A stretch of DNA of 64,000 nt. It comes from Alectoria sarmentosa (Eukaryota > Ascomycota > Lecanoromycetes > Lecanorales > Parmeliaceae). Below the pieces are notes generated by a model, which saw only the letters and a list, made by a program, of their open reading frames with translations, had not been told where the DNA came from and did no database searches. Position 1 is the stretch's first letter, and each line of letters begins with the position of its first letter. Where the stretch lies: positions 1 through 64,000 of the forward strand of contig WOGZ01000048.1 in NCBI GenBank assembly GCA_009733775.1. Reading direction: 5' to 3'. A program made the position numbers and the translations under genes. Of the stretch, positions 12,603-25,556 are shown piece after piece.

Positions 12603-14169
12603 ATGTCTGCCGCCAGCCTTCAAATTCCTGAAATGCCTAATGCGTCAACGGTGACCCCGAGGACTATTATCGCTGTTGGTGCGGTGCTACCAGCTCTCGC
12701 AGCCGTTGCTGTAGCCCTCCGCCTCTATGTTAGGATTGTGAAAAAAATACCGTTGGGGTGTGATGACTATCTGATCCTCTTTGCACTGGTACTTCATGAT
12801 CGACACTTTGTTCCAATTTAGTGCTGATGGCTGGCATTATAACAGATACTTACCCTCGCCTTGGGCATCATGATGATAATCGGTGAGTTAGAAGTGTTGT
12901 CGTTGGGAGTATTCATCGCTCACTTCATTTCTCTGAAAGGATCAGCATTGCATATTCTAGCTCAGCCAACACCTCTAGGAACAGGCCCGGAGGATTTCAC
13001 GTTTGTCCTCAACCATGCAATCATCACCACGGAGAAGGTGCGTACTTCTCCGGTCATACCTTTTATTCCAAAGTGAAGACTTAACCTCTTGCTAGATGAA
13101 GTGGACCTTCGATCTTCTAGCGGTCTTCATTCTGGGTGGGATGAAGCTATCGGTGATCTTCTTTTACAGGCGTCTGTTTCGAGGCAAAGTGTTCGATCTT
13201 TACTCAAAAGGCATGGTCGCTGTTGTGGGAGCCTGGATAACAGCTTTCTTCTTTACCACGCTTTTAGAGTGTGGGACTAAATTCGGATACCTGTGGTCAA
13301 CCCTTTCGAATCACTTAAGCCATTGCATCGACAGCATGACGTATCAGACCGCGTACGCAACCTCGGATATCATCACAGACATTCTGATTCTGGCAACGCC
13401 AATTCCTATAGTACGTATCTGGCAAACCCAGATCGTGGTCGACGCCCCTGACTGCCTTAGATCTGGCGACTGCAGATGTCTTGTTACCAGAAACTTGCCG
13501 TGAGCGCCGTCCTTCTGTTAGGCTTCATGTGAGTCTCACCGTTCCTCAACTGAACGCTATAGAAGTGCAGTAATGCTAAGACATAGCTTACCAGATCCGT
13601 TGCGGCAGGACTGGCCCGGATTATAATTCAAGTCTGCCAACTCGATGGTAAGCCCCACATCTGGATACTGCTTGCTGGCTAGTAATCTTAACAACGCTTT
13701 ATAGACGCTGTTTCGATTTCGCAACGTATCTGTAAGATCGCCAACCCAGACTGTCGTCCATTACTCACCGTTTCTCTTAGTAGTCATCAGTACCTCCATG
13801 TATTGGAGTATGATGCAGATGGGCCTATCAATAGTAGCCGCATGCCTCCCGACATTACGGCCATTATTCAGCGACGCGTCTCTCCAGGGCTGGTACAAAC
13901 GTCTCAGAAGCCACATCACACTACCATCTAAGATATCCTTGGCGATGAGACCCAAACGGCCGTCAGATTTCGACACCATAGATTCACACGATCTTACCAA
14001 GGGATCTGGAGAGGTTTCAAAGTCGCTCCAGTCTGAGATTCTGCCGGCGAAAACCATGCGAGTTACTACCCATGTCTATCCTCTGCACGACATGGAAACG
14101 CAGGCTGGCACGCGCGATTGGAAGAGTACGTTTCGTGATGAGATTGAGCAGACCTCGTTGCAGGCTTAG
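12603..14169 (+). CDS. Rhodopsin-fold (PTH11/SAT4-like) integral membrane protein
   Basis: Exons 12603-12788, 12846-12882, 12946-13037, 13096-13410, 13461-13528, 13595-13647, 13705-13731 and 13781-14169 give 388 aa in one frame. Family hallmarks in order: the first membrane helix; GCDDYLILFAL; an ILGGMKLSVIFFYRRLF segment; DILILATPIPI followed by IWRLQMSCYQKLAVSAVLLLGF; and MYWSMMQMGLSIVAACLPTL then RPLF. These match the fungal rhodopsin-domain family of seven-helix plasma-membrane proteins, which includes PTH11-like receptors; ligand and role are unknown. The second intron (12883-12945) is the least certain because the frame also reads through it. Complete-looking, with a hydrophilic C-tail. 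A degraded relative lies at 39591-41011. Confidence 0.85.
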
Positions 14170-14984
14170 CGGACGATGGGACACGTGAAGTATCTTATTT
14201 AGTGTGTGAGAATATTGGCGGCGTTTGGCGTAGTTCATCACTTTTTACTTGGATTGATACCAGACCAATGATCGTTGGGATGCTCACACCGCCGCTGTAT
14301 ATCTAAGCATTGTATGCATTCAGCGTATCATAGTTCATGCACCTGATTGTGTCCGAGCAGGGGACAATTGAGCATCTTTGAAGCCTGGGCGAGTGGCCTG
14401 CAGTCTCCTTCACTCCCAACTAGAGCTTCTCTATGCGCTTGTAGATCCGAGAGGGCATGATCAGTACTTGAAAGACTTATTGACCAACTTTCTAGAGTCC
14501 TGCCATACAGGCCCATATTCTGAATACGGCGACCTCCGTCCAGGTTCAGTCATTAAGGATTCTCAGAGTGCAGAGCGACACATCGCCTCGAGAGCTAGTG
14601 CAGATACCGAATTTTCAGCATCGCCGTCAATCATATCGGCATAGGGATTGTCGAGATTAAGGGTTCCCAGTCTCCTTCAGGCCACTCTGTCAGCAATCCA
14701 TCTCATTCAGTATGGTCTATAAGGCCCGCTCTAGGGGAGTCTGGGGACGATAATTCTAATCAATCCATTCTACGGAGGTGGGCACCAAAGTCCTGCACAG
14801 CGCTGGTATCTGCCCTGATCCTTTCTTCGGAAGGTGGCCCTGTAGTTGAAGACCATGGAAGTATTTTTTGGGAGCGCATAGAGTGAACGCAGGGGTGTCT
14901 TTTGGGTCCGATAGGGGGGCTTGAGTCTACGCTGCGGTTCGATTAGGGACAGTTCCGACATCATTTCTGAGCGTATTGTCCAGG
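14170..14984. other. Spacer before the transposon nest
   Basis: Balanced composition; short frames on both strands lack protein features. It runs up to the left inverted repeat of the outer element near 15001. Nothing else was recognised. Confidence 0.4.
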
Positions 14985-15000
14985 CGATCCAGGGCGAATT

Positions 15001-15126
15001 ACTAATTCATACCCCAGACCATGCATTTATTACGGATTCATGCCCCAAACTACTGAATCATACCCCGTTACCAAAAAAAAAGGGGTATGATTCGATATTT
15101 TGCCATTGTAGTGTAAAGTGTAAAGC
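15001..15126 (+). repeat. Left terminal inverted repeat of outer element, with hairpin
   Basis: Matches the reverse complement of 28671-28798. It includes a perfect 12-bp inverted repeat, GAATCATACCCC (15055-15066) and GGGGTATGATTC (15082-15093), with a 15-nt A-rich loop. It also carries two further copies of the YCATRCCCC motif at about 15007 and 15037. Confidence 0.75.
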
Positions 15127-15180
15127 ATGCAAGGCAGTGTAAATTATACCAGATATGAATGTGATAGCCATGGTGGTTAT

Positions 15181-15304
15181 TGTGGAAATATGATGTAGGA
15201 CACTTAGTTGTATTACTTTAAGACTGCTACGGAGGAAAGTGCGACCTATACTACGGGCGCAAAGCGCCCGTCACGTGACCTATCACGTGACCTGAATTTC
15301 GACA
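15181..15304. repeat. LTR, left copy (little-mutated)
   Basis: Starts TGTGGAAATATG and ends TTTCGACA. It retains GC content, two CACGTG boxes (about 15272 and 15284) and the palindrome GGGCGCAAAGCGCCC. The right copy has lost most of these by G-to-A/C-to-T changes. Confidence 0.85.
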
Positions 15305-18300
15305 TTCCTCTTCGCACGCATACTCCTAAAAAAATCGAACGTCGGATAAATAAAGTGAATCGAACGCAGGGTAATTACAATGAGCTTAACGTCGAATAAT
15401 TAATGTGAAATCATTTTTATGCATCTCTTCTACCCTTTATGCGTCTCATAAAAATTCGAATTTCAAATACGAGATTCGAAACTCGCGATGTTTAAAATCG
15501 AATAAAAATAATGAAAATCCGAAAAAGGAAATAATTACTTTTTTATGAATTATTATTTATTTTCATAAATCATTTTTATTCTTTATACATTATTCTCTTT
15601 TTTATAAATATTCGAATTTCAAAAAAACGAGATTCGAAACTTACGATGTTTAAAGCCGAGTAAAAAAAATGAAAATCGAAAATCTGAAAACGATTATATT
15701 CTTTTGAACATATCCGCCACGATAACATATATAAAAAATTTCACTTTTTAACGAAAAATCGTTTTTTGATAAATTTATTTACAGATTACTTAATGCATAT
15801 CAAAAATCGAGCGATATATAATCGATAAATGTATATAAAAATGAATTTTTCGATTAAACGAAATATTTCGAATCGTATATATATATATATATATGAGATC
15901 GACTATAAGACTCGTAAAAATCGTTTTAAAATATTAATATTTAATAATAATGATTGATAATATGTATATAAAAGATGTATAATAACGATGTTTTCGATAA
16001 TAATAACGACAATAACGTTTAAAAACATAAATATAAAATTTTTAAAAGCATAAATATAATAATTTTAAAAAATATAAATATAATAATCTTGATAAGAATA
16101 TTCAAGACGATCAACGAAAAAACGACGATAGCGATCTTTTAAGTAACGTCGTAAATCTCAAATTTGAATCGAACATAAATATAAATCTTTCGAAAAAAGG
16201 CTCGCAAAGTTTATAATTATAATTTTAATAACGATAAATTAATTTTTGATATAATAATAATATAGCGAAATTTTGACACGTTAAAACTAATATTAAGATT
16301 TTACGAATGATTTCGATTTCGATCGATCATTCGATCGATTATTCAAAGTGTGAAAATCAATAAAATCGTTTTTTTAAAATTAAGGGCGTTGAATAATGAT
16401 AACGAGGCGATTCAAGCGTCTTTTTTAAAATAAAGATTTAAATAATTATAAACGAATAATGTGAGATTGTTTTCATTTTAAAAGCATTGCGGAAAATAAT
16501 AAATTTATGAAAATATAATATTTTAATAAAATTATTAATTATTTATTTGTTAATAAAAATATATTAAATATTTATAATATTATTATTGATTTTTTCGCGT
16601 ATAAAATGATAAACGATGTTAATATATTTAATGCGAATATAAAATTAAACGTTTTTTATAAAAGCAATTACGTTTTAATTATTTTCAAAAATCACGATAA
16701 TTTTGAAATTCGAATTATTAAGCCGCAAAAATTGATTAAAAAGATTTTTTAATCAAATAATTTTTTTAATAATTTGCGTTTAATCGATATATTTTATTTT
16801 ATAAATAAATAATATTATAATAATTTAACGCTTGCTTAATTAATTAATAACGTTATTATTTAAATTAAATAAATAATCGAAAATGAATCTTCGAGTTGAG
16901 TTTTCAGCTCAATTAAAATTAATGTAATTAATTAAATTTTACAAAAAGCTCTTATATATGAGCTCGTAATGTATTGTGTTTTTAAAATATCAAAAGATTC
17001 GAATAATCGCATTTTAATTCGTTAAAATAAAATTAATTGAGTATCGATTAATCAAAAAAATAATATAAACGATATCGAAACGAATTTTCAATATAACGTA
17101 TATGAAAAAACTTATAACGAATTGATATTTTTTATAAAGCTTTTTAAGAATTATATAATTTTCTTCGACGAGCGTTAATCTACGATTAATTTCGAATAAT
17201 ATATTAATAAATGTAAGATTTCAACATTTGAAATAATTAAAAAAATGTATAATATACATTTTTTATCTCAAGCGAATAATGTTATTACGACGATTTCTTT
17301 TAACGATTATGTTTAAATAAAAAGCGCATAATCTCAAATTTAATATGTGAAACTTAACGTTTAAGACATTTTTAATTCATTTAATAACGACTTTATTACG
17401 ATTTATGATCAAAACATCATCGACGTAAAACGTTATAATTTTTTTTTTGAGATTTATAAACACATTATTATTCGATTTAATGAAATTGAAATCGAGTTTT
17501 TTTATATAAATCGAAAAATGTTAATATCAAATTTTAAAAGATTGCTTTAAATTATAAAAGACCTTATTTAATTTATAAATCTTAATATTATTTTTATTAA
17601 AATCTTTAAATTGTTAAATATAAATGTTTTTTTAAATATTATTATAAAGAAAACCGATTTTGACGTTCATTTATTTTACGTTTTAATTTATAATCGTCGC
17701 AAACGCAAAAATCGTCTTATAATTTATAAACTTTATTATCGACGCGAAAGTGTTATAATAATCACGATTTTTTTATTATTCGAATTCTCGAACAATTCAA
17801 CGTGTTTTATAATAAATAATTTTTTTTAAAGCCTCGCTTTATAATGTAAATTTAACGATTTCGAAAAATACGAGTTTTTAAAAACGCTTGAATAAAATAT
17901 TAAATATTATTATTTATAAAAAAGTTATATTCATTTCATATGTTAATTTTTTAATTTATACGAGATAAATTATTGAAGATCGTTTATTCGTAAATTATAA
18001 ATTCGAACATATTAAATTTATTAATATAATTCGCAAAAAAAATAAAGATAACGAAAACTCTCGTTAAAAAGTTGAATAATAAATTATGAAAATTCGAAAT
18101 AATGAGATTTTTATGATCATTAAATAATTTTTAAATAATTTTATATTCGAAATGTTCTCGTATAACTCTTATTTTAATAAATTTTAAAAATATCGATAAA
18201 GAAAAAACGATAATAAATTTAATGATTGATACAATAAATTTGATAAATGTTATAAATATACTCATTATAATAACGACAAAATAACATTTTTGAAAGCGAT

Positions 18301-18367
18301 TAACGATTAACGATGAAATATTCGTTGACGATAATCGATATAACGATTTAATTGAAATTATAAATTT
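15305..18367. repeat. RIP-decayed interior of the large LTR element, left segment
   Basis: AT-rich sequence without protein-like frames. On the plus strand C survives mainly in CG while G is more widely present, meaning C-to-T change dominates this strand. Motifs of reverse transcriptase, integrase or protease could not be recognised. Confidence 0.65.
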
Positions 18368-18497
18368 TGTCAAGGAATAAGACCTGGATCATATATTCAT
18401 AGTGTGTGTGTAATGTGTATCGAAGAATCTATGTGTCTGCTGCGCAGATATGTGCGATGTCAAGTCACGCTAATAAAAGCCTTGGCGTATCATGACA
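18368..18497. repeat. LTR of mini-element, left copy
   Basis: 130 bp, TG..CA ends, preceded by AATTT. It differs from the right copy by about ten transitions, for example GACCTGGATC versus GATCTGAATC. Confidence 0.85.
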
Positions 18498-18589
18498 ACA
18501 TGTTCACAAAAAACGAAAAAATGCCATGTCCTTATGGCTGATTCTTTGAACAAATACATTGAACATGCATCGTTCATATATGCATACAC

Positions 18590-19183
18590 CTATCTTTGAC
18601 CTGCAATCTTCATATCCTTCGCATAATGAATGTATTTAAATGAAAAGACGAAAGCGAGAAAAAGGGCGAGTAGGGAGGCGAACAAAGAGGTAAGATGTAA
18701 AGCGCTGCTCAGATGAAAAGCTTCCTTACAAATTTGCGTGACGATCGAGTGTGAGATCGTAGAGAGTAGGCCCGTCTTGACAGGGTCATTGATATCAGCA
18801 ATGACCTTTTTCGTGACGTTCTTTGTAAAATCCTTCATGATGTTCTTCGAGGAATTCTCCGCAATGATCTGTTGCAATGGTTAACGCTTTTGTTTCTACT
18901 CCGACGGTTGTGCGGGCTGTGCGAAGTTTGACATCATGTTTGATTTTTTTTACTGTGATGATAATGGGTCAAAGCGTTGTTCGAATGTCTCATCAAGCAC
19001 GTGTTGAATGAGCTTTTTAATAGAATTGACTTGCTTTACTGAGAAGTCGGAAAATGAAATTTGATTGAAAGTCATGATATGAATGTCAAATGGTTTATTG
19101 AAAGGATTGACGATGATGTCTGCGTAGCGAAAGCGCGGGGGCTGATTGTCGATATGTAATAATCACGAGTTGGACGACGACAT
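18590..19183 (-). pseudogene. RIP-broken 198-codon frame inside the mini-element
   Basis: From an ATG at 19183 to a stop at 18590 one minus-strand frame runs 594 nt and is interrupted by four stops: TGA at 19165-19163, TAA at 18952-18950, TAG at 18898-18896 and TAA at 18883-18881. Each is one C-to-T change away from a sense codon (CGA, CAA, CAG, CAA). Between stops the translation has ordinary composition, for example RFRYADIIVNPFNKPFDIHI. The C-terminal part has a strongly hydrophobic segment (LTSLFASLLALFLAFVFSFK), likely a membrane helix, then a short basic tail. The family is not recognised; it is not gag, protease, RT or integrase by eye. It may be a captured host gene or an element-specific protein. 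Confidence 0.55.
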
Positions 19184-19225
19184 AGACGACTCGGAAGAGG
19201 ACCTGGATTAGGTGTGATTATCAAT

Positions 19226-19355
19226 TGTCAAGGAATAAGATCTGAATCATATATTCATAATGTGTGTGTAATGTGTATCGAAGAATTTATGTGTCTGCTG
19301 CGCAGATATGTGCGATGTTAAATCACGCTAATGAAAGCCTTGGCGTACCGTGACA
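19226..19355. repeat. LTR of mini-element, right copy
   Basis: 130 bp, TG..CA ends, followed by AATTT. Alignable end to end with 18368-18497 without gaps. Confidence 0.85.
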
Positions 19356-20984
19356 AATTTAGCGTTTAATAATATAATAATACGTTGTTTATTCAATGAT
19401 TTTTTTATAACGAATGTTGATATAAAAAAACGTTAACGTTTATTTAAAGATTTATAAGTCTTAATTTTCTCTTTAAAATTTATGAAATATAAACGTTTTT
19501 CGACGAAATGTATATCGTTAACGCGAATAATTTCTTTTTGATTAAATTATAAAGGCGAAAAATGAATTCGTTTCTATAATTTAAAAAGATATATTTCTCG
19601 TTTTTATTTATAAACTTTTTTTAAATTCGCTTTAAAACGTAAACGATGAAATTAATAATTCGTAAATGAAAAAGAATAAATTTGCGATAATAAAAGACTT
19701 CGAAAAATGTAAAAATGAAGTTGATGTTAAAAAAACGCACTTCAAATAATTAATTATAATTATTATTTTAAATTAAAAGAATTTATTAAGGTTGAAATTT
19801 AATAAAATTAAATATATTTTATTTATCAAAATTTGATTAAATCGCTCGACGACTTTATTCATTTCGAAATTATTTATAATAATAAGTTTTTACTTAATGC
19901 TCGTTTAAATGAGATATTTAAAAAAGATTTTATTAATATATTTATTTTCATTATCGAGACGAATGCGATAAATTCGACAATCACGAAATTTTAAATAAAT
20001 TTTAAAATGTAAAAATATAATGAAGATCTCATTTTTGTGACGAATATAATAAATTTTAAAATAATAAATGAAATTAGTTTTGAACGTCACAAAGTAATTA
20101 TAATCGTTGAAATTAATAAAAATCAAAAACTTAATAAAATCATTATAAATAAATTCGTTTAATAATATATCGAACGCTATAAGCGAATTATGAAAAATAA
20201 TTTTTTAATAATTTATTATATAATATTCGCAAATGTGTTTTTTGATAATATCTTTAAAAAAATTTACATTTATAATAATATTAAAAAATTTATTAGAAAT
20301 TTATTAATTTAAATAATTTATGCGAATATATTATAATTAGTAAATCGAATTCGAAAAAACGTTATAAGCGATCAAAGCATTGTTACCTTTTTATAAATTC
20401 AAAAAAAAACAAATCGCGATTTCGCGTATCGATTAATGTTATATTATTTTAAATTAAAATATAATCTTTTTTATAAAAGACGATTTTAATATTAACATTT
20501 AAAAACTTTTTAATCGATAAAAAATTAACGCTTATATCGAGCACGTGCAAAATATTAAAAATTATTAAAATAACGCGTTTATCATTAACATTGCAATTAA
20601 AATTAATAATATCGCAAATAAAAGATTAAATTTTAACATTTTTAATGTCTTTAATAAATCGAAATTAAATTTTAATATAAATAATAAATATTAAACGATC
20701 GATAAAGAAATAACGAATATAATCAAAATTTATCACAATTCGAATATCGAAATTCATAAATTTAACGAATAACAAACTTTTATTCAAATCAAAATTCGTT
20801 ATTAAATTAATAAAGTTTTCGTTTTCGTTTTCGTTTTGATTTACTTAATTAATTACATTTAAAATGTTAAAATCATTCGAAATAAAATTCGAATAATTTT
20901 AATCGTTTAATTCGTTTAAAAATGTTATATAAATATGAAAATAATCGATCTTTTTTGAAATATACGTTATATTAATGTTGAAAT
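19356..20984. repeat. RIP-decayed interior of the large LTR element, middle segment
   Basis: AT-rich and non-coding, continuing the host LTR element between its two nested insertions. Plus-strand C outside CG is scarce, as in 15305-18367, and unlike the adjacent element at 20985. Confidence 0.6.
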
Positions 20985-21151
20985 TGTTACGAGCGTATTT
21001 TATTTAGCTTTATCGAATTTATCAAGTTTATTTATTTTAGCGTGATTCAGAGATCTATATATAAATCTCTCTTTTTTATATATAATTTCTTAAACTTATT
21101 ATTCTCGTTATATACATTTATATAATCTTAAATTTTATGCTAATTTTAACA
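20985..21151. repeat. LTR of 4.7-kb element, left copy
   Basis: Begins TGTTACGAGCGTATT and ends AATTTTAACA. Contains the distinctive AGATCTATATATAAATCT tract shared with the right copy. Confidence 0.85.
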
Positions 21152-23054
21152 TTATAATAAGTCTTTTTCGTACTCTCGACGAAGAAAATATACGAGTTTT
21201 TTATTTACTCGAAACAAGCGATCGAGCTTAATAAAAAACACGTTGAATCTTTCTATTATATAAACATTTCACATTCAAAAAATATTTACATCGTAACCTA
21301 CATCGTTCGAAAGAACACATATCACATTATTTAGATTTTCAACGACGATTTAAATCATTTAGAAACAAGTCTTTTACATCAAATATAAAAAACTCTTCTT
21401 CGCTCGCATCATATTCACTCAACTTCATCATTATTTCTTTAATATTCGACGAAACTTGATATTATCGAAAAAATATTATTCAAAATACACATATTTTTTA
21501 CGATAACTCGATTGATTTAAAAACGAGTCTGCTATCACCTCCGCAAAAAAATCTATTATTAACATTATATTCGTTACGCATATTATAAAAACATTTATCT
21601 TCGTTACAAAGAGCAAAACGTCTCACGAATCTAATTTAATAACACTCATTTTTATTGAGAATATTAACACTTTACTCAAAAACATCGAAATTTTTATATA
21701 ACACATCATGAATTCTTTTTAACAATTTATATCAACATTAAAATACGTTTTTTCACAACGTCGTTTTATATATTATAAACAATTTTATTTAATATATAAA
21801 GACTTACACACTCGTTAATCGTCTCTCAACTTATTATAATTACGCATATCACATATACAACGCTCTCTTTTTGTTAAAAATCTTTATTAACAATTTCAAC
21901 AATAGAAAAATTAATCGAAAAATCAACTTTCAAATTAGAAGTTATAAGATCAAAAATCATTTAATAAATTTATATCTTCTTTTTCGTTTTCGTTACGAAA
22001 TCTTAAAACGTTAAAAACGCATCGGGTTTTTAAAATACACGAATAGTCGCTTAAATCGATATTCAATTTTAAATTATTAGATTCACTTATTTTTAATAAT
22101 ATCGATAAATTCAAATTTGAGAATTAAAAGCTACGAATTTAAAACAAATTTCGTTTTAATAAAAATCATTATTTTATTGACGCATTTCAAATAAATTATA
22201 TCATATCACGATTTGATAAAAAGATAAACGAACACACAATATTTAAACGTCGAGATTTTATTACAAACTTTTACATTACTATTAAAAACGATTTGAATTA
22301 ATTTAACGATTTTTACGAAACATTATCACACATCGAATATGAAATAAATTAACATATTTGCAAAAATCTCAAACAAAAAGTCGAACAGTCATTTTCGAAA
22401 TTTTATACAAAGTTTATAAAATATGCCGCTGATAATTAATTACAAAAACGTTAATTAATAAAATGTTTAAAAGGTAATATTATTAAACGATTACGAGAAA
22501 CATATATAATAATGAACATCGAACGAAATTGAACATTTTCACAGCATAAAAAATATTTAATACGATTTAATTTTTATCAACGATTTAATATAAAAGAAAA
22601 GATTATAAAGAAAGCAAATGCATTCGCTAAATAATACGTTAAAATAAAATTTAAAATTGTTTATAAAAATCGTGACAAATACGTTATTATTTTACGATTT
22701 GATTTAAAAAAATATCGACGTTAAAAGAATTAGCTTCGCAGTTAAAAGCAAAATTATATATTAATCAAACTTATTAACACTTAACCCCGCTGAAAATAAT
22801 TAAAATAAAACTTAATATCGTTAAAATAGCATATAATTTAACTTCGAAAACTCAAATTCGTAATTTTTAGTAATTATTATATATTAATATTAATAATAAA
22901 AGAGATACGATATAACGCATTCTCAATATTTTATGCGATTAATTAAATCAATATACGATTCGACAAAATCTCGAACATGTTATTTTTAAACGATTTAAAT
23001 TAATTTCTTATTTAAATAATACGTTTCAAATTCGTTTTTTCGTTATTATAAAAA

Positions 23055-23535
23055 TCGATTACTTAAAAACTTATTAATTAATAATAACGTTATATAAAAT
23101 TTATCAAATATAACATCTTTATTAATATATGCATAAATAATATTCGAAAACATATCATATCGTCAAAGAATTTTATTATCATCGTCGATAATCTCGTTTA
23201 ATATCATATATATAACATCTGTGAAAAAGATTATTTAAATTATCATCAAAATATATACGATGTTCAAATAAGATTTAACGTTTACGATTTAAAAACGTTC
23301 GAATTAATTAAATTGCATCATTTGACGATGTTTTCTCTACTCGAAAATCAGACTTTATATATTCATTTTATAATTAAATGCTCACATAATCACAACTTCT
23401 TCATTTTTTCATCGAATGTTTTTAAAATTGAAATTATATAACGTTATGATAGCGTACTCGCGATGAGCGACTCATTAAATCTTTAAAATAAATTATCATT
23501 ATCGTCGTCGCCGTCGAAATTTATATCATTTCAAA
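23055..23535 (+). repeat. Internal duplicated segment, copy 1
   Basis: About 480 bp aligning with 24915-25400 in the same orientation. Shared landmarks include TATCATATCGTC, TCGTCGATAATCTCGTTTAAT, TTCTTCATTTTT and GATATCGCCGTCGTCG-like stretches. The spacing between copies is about 1.86 kb. Confidence 0.55.
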
Positions 23536-24914
23536 AATATTCTTTTTCGCTTCGCAATATAACTTCGTTATAACTTCACTTTATAATGAAACAACATATC
23601 ATTTCATAAAATCACATTTATTCGAAAAATCGATACACGAAATATTTATATTCTTTACGACAAGTTAAACGATTAAGAAACGATATCGTTATCGCCTTTA
23701 TAAGAAAATACATTTTCAACATCAATAAATTTTCAACATCATATCAAAAAACATCAAGTCTTCACACTTGCAAATCAAAAAAACACATTTAATAATAATT
23801 TATCGTCTTTTTAAATCAAATTTTTATCTTTATTTTAATATAGCACGTCAAAAAAAAAGTGCTATCGCTATATTTTATATTTATCATATTTTTATTCGAA
23901 ATCTTATATTTATTTATAAAGAGTAATTATTATTTTTTTTTCAAACTCGTTTTTATAATATTAAATTTTCAAAGATTTTTTTGCTTCATCGATTTCTTTA
24001 CTAAATTATCGATTTATTATATTAATTATAACATTTTATAAAAAACGATTTATTATCTTTATCGCATAATTATATATCTTATTTACATTATAACTCAAAG
24101 ACCTCATTGTAATTAAATTCAAATATATTTTAATTAAAAGCGATTTAAACATTGTTCGATGCATTGAATGCTTATTAAAATTTAATAAATAAAAATCATT
24201 CAAGTGTCTCAGCAATTAGCCCCTAAATCAACTTCGAATATCGATTTTTATAATTTATTCTTATAATATAACTTTTTAAAACTTCGTTTATATCATAATG
24301 TGAACATATTTATAAATCAAATTCAACAATGTGATTAATATCGCGAAATAGATATTTTATAATTATTTTTAAAATGTTTATAAAATGTAACACATATATA
24401 ATATTAAAATAATCAAAAGATTTTAAAAAATGTAAATTTTATTAAATGCATAAAGACATTAATACTCAAACTCAAAAAAAAATCGTTTATTTAAATGTTT
24501 TTCAAATTAATTATATAAACTTCGCAACAATTTTAATAAAATTCTTTCATAATCATTATAAAAAAGTATTTAATTTTAAAAACAAACTTTATGATCATAT
24601 TCGAAATCGCGAATATCAAAAGTTAACATTTACCTTCGCTATCAAAAGCATTGCGATTTATAAATTTAATTTAACGCAATTTTTTATTTTTGAAAGAAAT
24701 ATTATAAACGATGCGAACATTATTTTTAAAATTACGTATATTATAATAACATTTACCTTCGCTGCAAAAAAGTTTATAATAAAAAAAAATGAATCATTTT
24801 CACATCAAATAAAATTCTTAATTCTTTAATTAATTAAAATATAATATTCGATTATCAAAAATATCGTTTCGAATATTTAAATTTAATTATCAAAATCTCA
24901 TTTTTCGTCATTAT

Positions 24915-25400
24915 GAAATCAGATGCTGAAACATTTATTATATAATTATTTAATTATATAAAATCTATTAAATATAACATTCTCATAAATATATATATAA
25001 ACGATATTCGAAAGTATATCATATCGTCGATTAATTTCATTATCGTCGTTGATAATCTCGTTTAATTTCGTATAAATAACATTTTATAAAGAAAAGCATC
25101 CGAACGTTATATCGAAAATATAATATTTAAATAAAGTTTAACGTCTGCGATTCGAAACCAGCCGAATCAATGAAATTGTATTATTTTATAATTTGTTTCG
25201 TAATTATAATATCGAATTCAATGAATTATTAAAATATCAAATTACGTTTATAATTATTATTTATTTATTTTTATATTAATTTTCTTCATTTTTAAAATTT
25301 TATAACGTTATTATATCAAGCTCGCGACGAGATTATTAGAAAATGTTTCGATTACAATATTGATATCGCCGTCGTCGTTGAAGAAAGTTATTGTTAAAAC
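24915..25400 (+). repeat. Internal duplicated segment, copy 2
   Basis: Direct-repeat partner of 23055-23535, close to the 3' LTR of the 4.7-kb element. It could be a template-switch duplication or part of another nested insertion; no terminal signatures were seen. Confidence 0.55.
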
Positions 25401-25556
25401 ATCAAAAAGGCTTTATTTTTATTAATTTTTCAACAATTATGTATGCATAGCGAGCGTTTTTTGCAATATTAAAACGATAATAACATTATTAATAATAAGA
25501 GAGGCTTATATCGACTTATAACGATGAGGGTTATCGCTATTCGAAGAGGGAAATAG

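Larger units (their letters stand above)
18368..19355. mobile_element. 988-bp LTR mini-element (TRIM-like) with its own reading frame
   Basis: 130-bp LTRs (TGTCAAGG...TGACA) at 18368-18497 and 19226-19355 are flanked by a perfect 5-bp target duplication AATTT (18363-18367 and 19356-19360). The 728-bp interior has far higher GC than the surrounding DNA, so it inserted after most of the host element's decay or escaped most RIP. There is no room for gag-pol. The interior holds a broken 198-codon frame on the minus strand (18590-19183). Terminal-repeat retrotransposon in miniature is the best class; a LARD-like deletion derivative is an alternative. Confidence 0.85.

Noticed and set aside
15194..15304. 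Shorter LTR reading starting at TGTAGGACAC
   Set aside because: Similarity with the right copy extends 13 bp further left to TGTGGAAATATG, and only the start at 15181 gives a matching 5-bp target duplication (GTTAT/ATTAT).
24446..24829. 127-codon open frame in the AT-rich 4.7-kb element
   Set aside because: Composition is Ile/Phe/Lys/Asn-dominated as expected from AT decay; no gag or pol motif is readable. Long AT-rich frames arise by chance where stops reflect RIP.
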